A DNA stretch of 64,000 nt from contig CAKOJR010000001.1 in the NCBI GenBank assembly GCA_934090735.1, forward strand, positions 169,186 through 233,185, written 5' to 3'. Under the pieces are notes generated by a model that searched no databases, had not been told where the DNA came from, and saw nothing but the letters and a program-made list of their open reading frames with translations. Positions 27,520 to 34,763 of this stretch are shown here, one piece after another; within the stretch, counting starts at the first letter, position 1, and every line of letters starts with the position of its first letter. A program made the translations under genes and the position numbers. The stretch is from an uncultured Bacilli bacterium. GTDB lineage: Bacteria > Bacillota_I > Bacilli_A > RF39 > UBA660.

Positions 27520-27525
27520 TTATAT

Positions 27526-28365
27526 ATAAATAAATTAAAAAATTATAACAAAAGTGTTTTTGAAAAAATAAAACATATAGATGAAAATGGAAATGAATAC
27601 TGGTACGCAAGGGAACTAATGATTGTTCTAGAATATAGTAAATGGGAAAATTTTTATAAAGTTATTAAAAGAGCTTGTATATCATATAAAAATAGCAATA
27701 ATGGTGAAGACTATTGGCTTCCTGATGTCAGGAAGCCAATAATAACCGGTAAAGGAAAGAAAGAGTATATAAAAGATTATAAATTATCCCGATATGTATG
27801 TTATCTTGTTGTCCAGAATTCTGATCCTAGAAAAGAGATTGTTTCTTTAGGACAAACTTATTTTGCAGTTCAAACTAGAAAAATGGAACTAACCGAAGAA
27901 GAGTATGACAAATTAAGTGAAGACGAGAAAAGATTTTATAGAAGAAATATAACAAGAAAGGGAAATTATTCATTAAATATTGCTGCTAAGAATGCTGGAG
28001 TTAAAAATTTTGATAAATTTACGAATGCTGGATATAGAGGATTATATAATGGAGAGACAGCTAATGATATTGCTAGAAGAAAAAAACTTAGATATAGACA
28101 AGATATTTTAGATAATATGGGAAGCGCTGAATTAGGTGCTAATATATTTAGAATCTCTCAAACAGAAGATTTATTAAAAAAACAAACTGAGCCTAGTGAA
28201 CAAGTTGCGACAACTACCCATTATAATGTTGGAAGAATTGTTAGAAAGGCAATAAAGGAAATGGGAGGTACTATGCCAGAAGATTATCCAACTCCAAAAA
28301 AATCTTTAAAACAGTTAGAAAAAGAAAAAAAGCGTTTATTAATAGAGAATAAAAAGAAAGAATGA
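27526..28365 (+). CDS. dinD: DNA-damage-inducible protein D (DinD)
   Basis: Clear DinD homologue with a Bro-N-type N-terminal domain. LSRYVCYLVVQNSDPRKEIV, GQTYFAVQTRKMEL, GYRGLYNGE and MGSAELGANIFR-SQTEDLL match E. coli DinD almost word for word, as does the end (MGGTMPEDYPTPKKSLKQLE). E. coli DinD inhibits RecA filament activity. The homologous N-terminus (KIKHIDENGNEYWYARELM) is in frame upstream of the first Met at 27619, back to about 27526, giving a family-like 279 residues. There is no ATG, GTG or TTG in that stretch; an ATG at 27516 with a close AAGGTG is one base out of frame. Either a frameshift or an unusual start exists. The promoter is shared with recA next door. Confidence 0.8.
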   Translation: MNKLKNYNKSVFEKIKHIDENGNEYWYARELMIVLEYSKWENFYKVIKRACISYKNSNNGEDYWLPDVRKPIITGKGKKEYIKDYKLSRYVCYLVVQNSDPRKEIVSLGQTYFAVQTRKMELTEEEYDKLSEDEKRFYRRNITRKGNYSLNIAAKNAGVKNFDKFTNAGYRGLYNGETANDIARRKKLRYRQDILDNMGSAELGANIFRISQTEDLLKKQTEPSEQVATTTHYNVGRIVRKAIKEMGGTMPEDYPTPKKSLKQLEKEKKRLLIENKKKE

Positions 28366-28450
28366 TTGAAGTTGGTGACATATTTATAAGGGCATTATCT
28401 AATAAAAAGTTGGACAGATTTTGGAAATTACTAATATTTAAAATTTGCCA

Positions 28451-28500
28451 TACAATTGTTTGAAAAAATGCTTGACAAATAAAAAAGGGTATTATACAAT
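28451..28500 (+). promoter_or_regulatory. recA promoter with probable SOS operator
   Basis: TTGACA at 28472-28477, 17-base spacer, TACAAT at 28495-28500. The upstream block TACAATTGTTTG plus AAAAATGCTTGACAA repeats the dinD promoter at 27234 in 26 of 28 positions, with the same spacing and the same -10 box. Confidence 0.7.
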
Positions 28501-28531
28501 TAGTATGTAAGAGAAAGAATAGGTGAAGAAC

Positions 28532-29560
28532 TTGAAAACAATTGATACAAAAGAGAAGAATAAAGCGTTAGAGCAAGTAATGGCTGATATCGAAAAGCAA
28601 TTTGGAAAGGGTGCTATTATGAAACTTGGAAGTAGTGAACATATGAATATTGATGTTACATCAACTGGTTCACTTACTTTAGATATAGCGTTAGGGGTTG
28701 GAGGATATCCAAAAGGAAGAATAATTGAAATTTATGGGCCTGAGTCTAGTGGTAAAACTACTATAGCACTTCATGCGATTGCTGAAGTGCAAAAATCTGG
28801 TGGAACGGCTGCGTTTATTGATGCAGAGCATGCTTTAGATCCGGTTTATGCTAAGAAGTTGGGAGTTAATATTGATGAGTTGTTATTAAGTCAGCCTGAT
28901 ACTGGTGAGCAAGCATTAGAGATTTGTGATGCTTTAGTTAAGAGCGAAGCAGTTAATATTGTTGTAATTGATTCAGTTGCAGCTTTAGTACCTCAAGCTG
29001 AAATAGAGGGTGAGATGGGGGATTCTCATGTTGGTCTGCAAGCTAGATTAATGAGTCAAGCTTTAAGAAAATTATCTGGAACTATATCCAAGACTAAAAC
29101 TACGGCTATTTTTATTAACCAATTAAGAGAAAAGGTTGGTGTGTTATTTGGCAATCCTGAAACTACTCCAGGTGGTAGAGCGTTAAAGTTCTATTCTACT
29201 ATTAGACTTGATGTAAGACGTGGAGAGCAGATTAAAGCCGGCGATAGTGTTGCTGGTAATAAAACAAATATTAAAGTTGTTAAAAATAAGGTGGCTCCAC
29301 CATTTAAGAGTGCAACTGTCGATATTATGTATGGTGAAGGTGTTAGTCATGTTGGCGAGTTAGTTGATTTAGCAAGCCAAATTGGTGTTATTGATAAGAG
29401 TGGTGCTTGGTTTAGTTATAAGGGTGAGAAAATCGGACAAGGTAGAGAAAATGTTAAAATATTCTTAAAGGAAAATCCTGATTTAGCAATTGAAATAGAA
29501 AATCAAGTAAGAGAAGCAAATAATATTCCTCTTATACCAGTAACTAAAAAAGAAAAATAA
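28532..29560 (+). CDS. recA: Recombinase A
   Basis: ATP-dependent strand-exchange protein and SOS co-protease, 342 residues. Walker A is EIYGPESSGKTTIALH, Walker B VVIDSVAALVP, loop L1 EGEMGDSHVGLQARLMSQ, and loop L2 NQLREKVGVLFGNPETTPGG. I place the start at the TTG at 28532, six bases after AGGTG (28521-28525); the GTG at 28523 lies inside that ribosome site. The N-terminal region KALEQVMADIEKQFGKGAIM is the usual RecA start. Terminator downstream; dinD upstream under a near-identical promoter. Confidence 0.97.
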   Translation: MKTIDTKEKNKALEQVMADIEKQFGKGAIMKLGSSEHMNIDVTSTGSLTLDIALGVGGYPKGRIIEIYGPESSGKTTIALHAIAEVQKSGGTAAFIDAEHALDPVYAKKLGVNIDELLLSQPDTGEQALEICDALVKSEAVNIVVIDSVAALVPQAEIEGEMGDSHVGLQARLMSQALRKLSGTISKTKTTAIFINQLREKVGVLFGNPETTPGGRALKFYSTIRLDVRRGEQIKAGDSVAGNKTNIKVVKNKVAPPFKSATVDIMYGEGVSHVGELVDLASQIGVIDKSGAWFSYKGEKIGQGRENVKIFLKENPDLAIEIENQVREANNIPLIPVTKKEK

Positions 29561-29601
29561 TTTAGAATAAGATTTTTACAAGAATTTGTCATAAATATAT
29601 G

Positions 29602-29631
29602 AAAGACGTATTAAAAAATATGTCTTTTTTT
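29602..29631 (+). terminator. Terminator of recA
   Basis: AAAGACGTATT paired with AATATGTCTTT, then T7. Confidence 0.82.
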
Positions 29632-29662
29632 GATATACTATTGTCAAGGTAGGGTGATAAAA

Positions 29663-31378
29663 ATGAAGAAGGTATTATTGTTTTTGTTTTTGTCATGTCT
29701 TTCTTTGGAAGTTTTTGCGGATACTGGATATGTTAAGAATCAAGTTACGATGAGGGATAAACCTTCTACAGATAGTTCTGTAAAAAAGATTATGGAAATA
29801 CCAAAAGGTGCTGAGTTTGAAATTATTAATCAGGATACACCTGCTGGAAATGGTTGTGGTAACCCTTGGTTTTATATTTATTATAGTGGTGAGTATGGAT
29901 ATGTATGTTCTTCATTAGTTGGTGTAGTTGGCGAGCAGAGTACTTCTTATGAAAGACCATGGAATTCACCTGCAAAAGCAATTACTGGTGGTGCGTTATT
30001 TATTAGTAGTGGATATATTTCAAAGGGACAGTTTACTTCTTATTTAAAAAAATATAATGTTAATCCATCAGGATATTATCCTCAGTTTAATCATGAGTAT
30101 ATGGCCAATTTAAGAGCTCCTTCTAGTGAAGCTTTAAGTACGTATAATTCTTTAAATAAAAATAATAAATTAAATGAAGCATATGATTTTGTAATACCTT
30201 ATTTTGATAATATGCCGGATAGTACTTATGATAGTAAATTTAAGAATATTGAGCTTAAGAAAATAGATGAAGTAAGTGATGATAAATTCGAGGAAATGAT
30301 AAAGGAGTTTCCAGATGGTTATAAGCCATATTTAAGGTATCTTCATAGCATTCATGAGAACTGGACATTTACACCATTATATACTAAGTATGATTTTAAC
30401 GAGGGTGTTACTGTTGAAAATAATGTTAGTAGTATTGAGGTAAGTAGTGGACATTGTGCTAGTCCTGTGCAAATTACAGAAAAAAATTGGTGTATAGCGA
30501 CTAAAGAAGCTGTTGCTTTCTTTATGGATCCACGTAATTTTTTAAATGAAACTTATATTTTTATGTTTGAAAATTTAGGTTTTAAAGAAGTTGATGAAAG
30601 TTTAATTAAGGGAGTACTTTCTGGAACATTTATGGATAATATTGAGCCAATTAGTAATAAAACTTACTCTTTATTGTTTTTAGAGGCTGGAAGATATGCT
30701 AAAGTTTCTGCACTTTATTTAGCTAGTTTATCTAGACAAGAAGCTGGAACAAAGTTATCTAATACCACTAATGGAGCAGAGTTTACTTATGAGGGATATA
30801 CTTATTCAGGTTTATATAACTTTTATAATATAGGAGCAAGTAGTAGTGAATCTAATCCAGCTCTTGCAGGACTTGTTTTTGCGAACGGTGGTAAAGGTAA
30901 AAATAATGGTAGTACGAGTGATGAACCGACAGATCCAAAAACTGATGATGATAAGAGTGAAGAAGTAAAGATTGATTTTATTGATTTGCTAAATTTAAAT
31001 AAAAATGGTGATTATTATGATGGATATGATTCTGGAACAAAAGTTAGCGCGATTACAAGTAAAGCAACTGGTAAAGCTAAGATAACTGTTAAAAGAGCGG
31101 ATGATGAAGAAGTTTTGGGTGATAGTTTACTTGGCACAGGTATGAAGATTGAATGTGTTAATGGTAATCAAAATGAAGTTTATGAGTATGTTTTAATGGG
31201 GGATACTAATGGTGATGGATTAATTAATTCGGCAGACTTATTAAAGGTTCGTCAACATTTACTTGAAACTAATAGATTAACAGGGTCTTATTTAAAAGCA
31301 GCTTTAATGGCTGGCGGGGTAAATGTAAATTCAGCGGACTTACTTAAATTAAGGCAATATTTAATTAATCAAGGATAA
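29663..31378 (+). CDS. Secreted SH3/glucosaminidase cell-wall hydrolase with dockerin tail
   Basis: About 571 residues. Signal peptide MKKVLLFLFLSCLSLEVFA, then an SH3b domain (about 20-85, KNQVTMRDKPSTDSSVKKI). Next is a segment AITGGALFISSGYISKGQF to FNHEYMANLRAPSSEALSTY, then a LytB-like endo-beta-N-acetylglucosaminidase core (AVAFFMDPRNFLNETYIFMFE, YLASLSRQEAG, YSGLYNFYNIGA). After a low-complexity linker the C-terminus is a type I dockerin (MGDTNGDGLINSADLLKVRQHLL, then a second repeat that keeps NSADLLKLRQYL but lacks the calcium-binding DxNxDG). The ATG at 29663 has AGGGTGAT upstream. The next gene, 11 bases on, encodes a membrane-anchored Ig-like protein, a candidate cohesin partner. 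Confidence 0.82.
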   Translation: MKKVLLFLFLSCLSLEVFADTGYVKNQVTMRDKPSTDSSVKKIMEIPKGAEFEIINQDTPAGNGCGNPWFYIYYSGEYGYVCSSLVGVVGEQSTSYERPWNSPAKAITGGALFISSGYISKGQFTSYLKKYNVNPSGYYPQFNHEYMANLRAPSSEALSTYNSLNKNNKLNEAYDFVIPYFDNMPDSTYDSKFKNIELKKIDEVSDDKFEEMIKEFPDGYKPYLRYLHSIHENWTFTPLYTKYDFNEGVTVENNVSSIEVSSGHCASPVQITEKNWCIATKEAVAFFMDPRNFLNETYIFMFENLGFKEVDESLIKGVLSGTFMDNIEPISNKTYSLLFLEAGRYAKVSALYLASLSRQEAGTKLSNTTNGAEFTYEGYTYSGLYNFYNIGASSSESNPALAGLVFANGGKGKNNGSTSDEPTDPKTDDDKSEEVKIDFIDLLNLNKNGDYYDGYDSGTKVSAITSKATGKAKITVKRADDEEVLGDSLLGTGMKIECVNGNQNEVYEYVLMGDTNGDGLINSADLLKVRQHLLETNRLTGSYLKAALMAGGVNVNSADLLKLRQYLINQG

Positions 31379-31389
31379 AAGGAGGCTAT

Positions 31390-32643
31390 ATGAAGAAGTT
31401 TTTGCTATTTATATTATGTTTAGGTTTTAATATTGGAATGGTTTATGCAGCTCCTAGTGCAAGCATTTCGGTAAATAAGAGTAGTGTTGAAAATGGTGGT
31501 TCAGTAAGTGCTACAGTTACTGTTAAAAGTACGGCTGCTTGGAATATAAAAATATCATCAAGTGGAGCTACTAGTGGATGCACGCAGAAATTTGCTGATG
31601 CGACAAGTAATGGGCAAAATACTACTAAATATTTTACGGTAACTTGTAAAGCAACTAGTTTAGGTACAATAAATTTTACGATGACTGGAGATATTACGGA
31701 TGCTAGTGGAAGCAATGTACAGATAAGTGGCTCTAGGAATGTAACTGTTGTTAAGCCAAGAGAAAAATCTAGTAATAATTATTTAAAAAGTCTAGAAGTT
31801 GAGGGTTATGAAATAAGTCCAGCATTTGATAAAAAAACTAGTGAATACTCAGTAAGTGTTCCTTCAACGATAAGCAAGATTAATATTAAAGCAAGTAAGG
31901 AAGACTCATATGCATCAATAAGTGGCACTGGTGAAAAAGAAGTTAGTGAGGGGCTTAATACTTTTGATATTACGGTGACTAGTGAAACTGGAGTATCTAA
32001 CATATATTCTTTAAAAGTAAATGTTTTAGATCAAAATCCAATTGAAGTTATGGTAAATAATAAAAAATATACTGTTGTTAAAGAAAGTAAGAATTTAACT
32101 AAACCTGAACTATTTGAAGAAGATACAATAAAGATTGGCGAATTTGATATTCCGGCTTTTAAAAATGAAACAACAGGATACACTTTAGTTGGCTTAAAAG
32201 ATGAAGAAGGTAATATTAGTTTATTTATTTATAATGATGGAAAGTATCAAAGTTATGATGAATATTTAACTAAAAGACTTACTTTAGTATTTAAAACACC
32301 TAGTGAAAGAATTAAGGGATTTACTTCTAAGACAGTTACAATTAATGAAAAAGAAGTTAGTGCATTTACTGATGGCAAAGTTACATTAGTTTATGCTGTT
32401 AATTTAGAAGATGGCAAGGAAGCTTATTATAATTATGATGGCGAAGTAATGCAGAAGTTTGATGTAGATGAATATAATAAAGAACTAAAAGATAAAGATT
32501 TAAAAGAAGGGATAATGTATGGATTTGCAGCTTTATCTTTAGGGTTATTCTTAATAATTATTTTGGTTCTTATAAAAAATAAGAAAAAACTTGTTGCATT
32601 AAGTGAAAAGTTTAAAGATAACGTAAGTGATAATGACAAATAG
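31390..32643 (+). CDS. Membrane-anchored Ig-like/cadherin-like beta-sandwich protein, possible cohesin-bearing anchor
   Basis: 417 residues. Signal peptide (about 1-20, ending VYAAPSA), then a beta-sandwich domain (about 20-123, ASISVNKSSVENGGSVSATV...) that looks Ig- or cohesin-like. A cadherin-like beta-sandwich domain follows (about 135-215, LEVEGYEISPAFDKKTSEYSV, ending SNIYSLKVNV). A beta-rich region without recognised family comes next, and a C-terminal membrane helix (about 373-393, LGLFLIIILVLI) followed by a lysine-rich tail. It shares a transcript with the dockerin-bearing hydrolase, behind AGGAGG. The inferred role is to hold that enzyme on the cell surface; the cohesin assignment is not proven. 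Confidence 0.65.
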   Translation: MKKFLLFILCLGFNIGMVYAAPSASISVNKSSVENGGSVSATVTVKSTAAWNIKISSSGATSGCTQKFADATSNGQNTTKYFTVTCKATSLGTINFTMTGDITDASGSNVQISGSRNVTVVKPREKSSNNYLKSLEVEGYEISPAFDKKTSEYSVSVPSTISKINIKASKEDSYASISGTGEKEVSEGLNTFDITVTSETGVSNIYSLKVNVLDQNPIEVMVNNKKYTVVKESKNLTKPELFEEDTIKIGEFDIPAFKNETTGYTLVGLKDEEGNISLFIYNDGKYQSYDEYLTKRLTLVFKTPSERIKGFTSKTVTINEKEVSAFTDGKVTLVYAVNLEDGKEAYYNYDGEVMQKFDVDEYNKELKDKDLKEGIMYGFAALSLGLFLIIILVLIKNKKKLVALSEKFKDNVSDNDK

Positions 32644-32666
32644 CCTTTATTTAAGGGCTTTTTTTT
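32642..32666 (+). terminator. Terminator of the dockerin/anchor operon
   Basis: AGCCTTT/AAGGGCT stem, loop ATTT, T-tract of seven. The T-tract runs into the TATAAT (32669-32674) of ffh. Confidence 0.82.
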
Positions 32667-32692
32667 AGTATAATATTTTTTAGGTGATAGAT

Positions 32693-34000
32693 ATGTTTGA
32701 ATATATGGGAGATCGTATTAGTAATGCAATTAAGAATATAAAAGGAATGGGTAGAATTACTGAGGAGAATATTGGTGAAGCTATTCGTGAGATAAAAATG
32801 GCTTTATTAGAGGCTGATGTCAATTATGAGGTTGTTAAAGAGTTTACTACTAATGTTAAAAATAAGGCGTTAGGTATGGATGTTAGTAAGAGTTTAAAAC
32901 CTGATGAAGTTTTTATTAAGCTTGTTAAGGATGAACTTGTTAGTTTATTAGGTTCTGATTATGTACCACTTGTTACGGATAAAAAGTTTGTATGTATTAT
33001 GCTCGTTGGTCTGCAGGGTTCTGGTAAGACGACTACTTGTGGTAAGATTGCTAATTTAGTTCGTAAGAAAAATAGTAAAAATCCATTACTTGTTGCTTGT
33101 GATATTTATAGACCTGCTGCTATTGATCAGTTATGTGAAGTGGGTAAGAATTTGGGTGTTCCTGTATTTACTAAGGGTAAGGAAGATCCACGTGTTATAG
33201 TTAAAGAGGCTTTAGAGTATGCTAAAGCTAATAATAATGATTATGTTATTATAGATACTGCTGGTAGATTACATGTTGATGAAGAATTAATGAATGAACT
33301 TAAAGATATAGAAGAAATTGTTAAACCAGATGAAATTATTTTAGTAATTGATGCGATGATGGGACAAGATGCAATAAATGTTATTCGAGGATTTAATGAT
33401 AAGCTTCCACTTACTGGAGCTATCTTAACTAAAATGGATGGTGATACAAAAGGTGGTGTTGCTTTATCTGTTAGACATTTAACTAATATACCAATAAAGT
33501 TTGTTGGTGATAGTGAAAAGTTAGATGGATTAAGTCCTTTTTATCCAGAGAGAATGGCAGAACGTATTTTAGATATGGGAGATATTTTATCAATTGCAGA
33601 AAAAGCCGAAAGTGTTATTGATGAAGATGAAGCTAAAGATTTAACACGTAAGATGAAGAAAGGTTCTTATGATTTAGAGGATTTTCTTACAAATATGAAA
33701 CAAATTAGAAAGCTTGGACCATTAGAGAATATTTTAAAGATGCTTCCTGGCGCAAGAAATATGGGGCTTAATAATATTAATATTGATCCAAAAGATATGG
33801 CTCATGTAGAAGCAATTGTGTTATCTATGACGCCTTATGAAAGAAAACATCCAGAAGTATTAAAAGCTAGTCGTAAGGTTAGAATAGCTAAAGGTTCAGG
33901 CAGAAGTGTTGAAGAAGTAAATCGTCTTTTAAAGCAATTTGAGATGATGAAAGACATGATGAAGAAGATGAGTAGTGGTAACTTTAAGATGCCTTTTTAG
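32693..34000 (+). CDS. ffh: Signal recognition particle protein Ffh
   Basis: The SRP54 GTPase that binds signal sequences and 4.5S/scRNA and docks with FtsY. About 435 residues. N domain followed by G domain: VGLQGSGKTTTCGKIA (P-loop), DIYRPAAIDQL, IIDTAGRLHVDEELM, TKMDGDTKGG. The C-terminal M domain is methionine-rich and contains the RNA-binding SGRSVEEVNRLLKQFEMMK. The ATG at 32693 has AGGTG six bases before it, and TATAAT at 32669-32674 gives a short leader. No ylxM gene is next to it. Confidence 0.96.
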   Translation: MFEYMGDRISNAIKNIKGMGRITEENIGEAIREIKMALLEADVNYEVVKEFTTNVKNKALGMDVSKSLKPDEVFIKLVKDELVSLLGSDYVPLVTDKKFVCIMLVGLQGSGKTTTCGKIANLVRKKNSKNPLLVACDIYRPAAIDQLCEVGKNLGVPVFTKGKEDPRVIVKEALEYAKANNNDYVIIDTAGRLHVDEELMNELKDIEEIVKPDEIILVIDAMMGQDAINVIRGFNDKLPLTGAILTKMDGDTKGGVALSVRHLTNIPIKFVGDSEKLDGLSPFYPERMAERILDMGDILSIAEKAESVIDEDEAKDLTRKMKKGSYDLEDFLTNMKQIRKLGPLENILKMLPGARNMGLNNINIDPKDMAHVEAIVLSMTPYERKHPEVLKASRKVRIAKGSGRSVEEVNRLLKQFEMMKDMMKKMSSGNFKMPF

Positions 34001-34010
34001 GTGTCTTTTT

Positions 34011-34088
34011 TACAAAAGTGTGATTATTTTAGTAAAAAATCTTACAAAAGTGTGATAAAAATGCTAAAAAAGTCTGTAAAAGTGTGAT
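34011..34088. repeat. Three direct repeats with an exact 32-bp period
   Basis: The 11-mer AAAAGTGTGAT occurs at 34014-34024, 34046-34056 and 34078-34088, preceded by TAC, TAC and TGT. The 18-base spacers also share TAAAAAA at the same place, so this is a degenerate 32-bp tandem unit. The period equals about three helical turns, so bound proteins would sit on one DNA face. It lies directly upstream of the pyrophosphohydrolase gene. Confidence 0.75.
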
Positions 34089-34109
34089 CAAAGCAAAAAA
34101 GGAGAAAAT

Positions 34110-34439
34110 ATGGAAGAAAGAGTATTTAATAAATTAGTTAGGGATAAGATTCCTGAGAAGATAAAAAATAATGGTGAAGTTCCTTATACAAGAATACTAA
34201 GTGATGAAGAGTTTAGAATAGAACTTGAAAAGAAGTTATTAGAAGAATGTAATGAAGTATTAAAAGCAGTAAGTCTAGATGAAAGATTAGAAGAACTAGC
34301 TGATGTGCTTGAAGTATTGTGTGCAATAGGCACTCTTGAGGGTGAAGACTTAGATAGTATAATATCTGTTATGAAAAGCAAACGTGAAAAAAGAGGCGGG
34401 TTTAGTCAAAAGATATTTTTGGAGAAGACAGCAAAATAA
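34110..34439 (+). CDS. MazG-superfamily NTP pyrophosphohydrolase (COG4997-like)
   Basis: A 109-residue all-alpha nucleotide pyrophosphohydrolase. KLVRDKIPEKIKNNGEVP opens the family, and metal-binding EExxE/ExxD motifs are visible in KKLLEECNEVLKA and ERLEELADVLEVL. Relatives are called phosphoribosyl-ATP pyrophosphohydrolase-like and are thought to clean up abnormal nucleotides. It stands alone behind AAAGGAG. The three 32-bp repeats upstream may regulate it. Confidence 0.8.
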   Translation: MEERVFNKLVRDKIPEKIKNNGEVPYTRILSDEEFRIELEKKLLEECNEVLKAVSLDERLEELADVLEVLCAIGTLEGEDLDSIISVMKSKREKRGGFSQKIFLEKTAK

Positions 34440-34445
34440 TTTCAC

Positions 34446-34474
34446 TTGATTTTAAATCTATTAAGTGTTAAAAT
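34446..34474 (+). promoter_or_regulatory. Promoter of T-box-serS
   Basis: TTGATT at 34446-34451 and TAAAAT at 34469-34474 with a 17-base spacer. Confidence 0.55.
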
Positions 34475-34480
34475 CTTTTT

Positions 34481-34672
34481 ATAAAGCGAAGATATAGGAT
34501 TATAGTTAAAGATAATTTTAAGAGAGTTAGTGGCTGGTGAGAACTAATAAGGACTTTAATGAATCTACCTATTAGTGATGTTAATAGCATCCGGCATTGC
34601 CGTTATATGAATTAAGTTAAATTGAGGATGGTACCGCATTTATATGCTCCTTTAGTGCCATTCTTTTTTTGT
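34481..34672 (+). ncRNA. T-box leader of serS
   Basis: Tandem stem regions end in the T-box sequence GAGGATGGTACCGC (34624-34637), which pairs with uncharged tRNA-Ser acceptor ends. The alternative terminator pairs ATGGTAC with GTGCCAT and runs into T7. Upstream, GGATTATAG, GAGAGTT and GGTGAGAACTAATAAGGAC correspond to the stem I and stem II/III part. The specifier codon could not be fixed by eye; a TCT in GAATCTACC is a candidate for serine. The downstream gene supports a serine-responsive switch. Confidence 0.88.
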
Positions 34673-34691
34673 TAGGAAAAGAGAGGGTTTT

Positions 34692-34763
34692 ATGAATAAA
34701 CGATCGAGTAAAGCGCTTATGTTTAATAATTTATTTGATAGAAAGGTTGATGATATAAAATGA
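34692..34763 (+). CDS. Short leader ORF (23 codons) overlapping serS
   Basis: ATG at 34692 behind GAGAGGG reads MNKRSSKALMFNNLFDRKV to a TGA at 34761-34763, which overlaps the serS ATG (ATGA). It carries two adjacent serine codons. Its position after the T-box terminator suggests translational coupling that delivers ribosomes to serS. Not recognised as a known peptide. Confidence 0.5.
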   Translation: MNKRSSKALMFNNLFDRKVDDIK

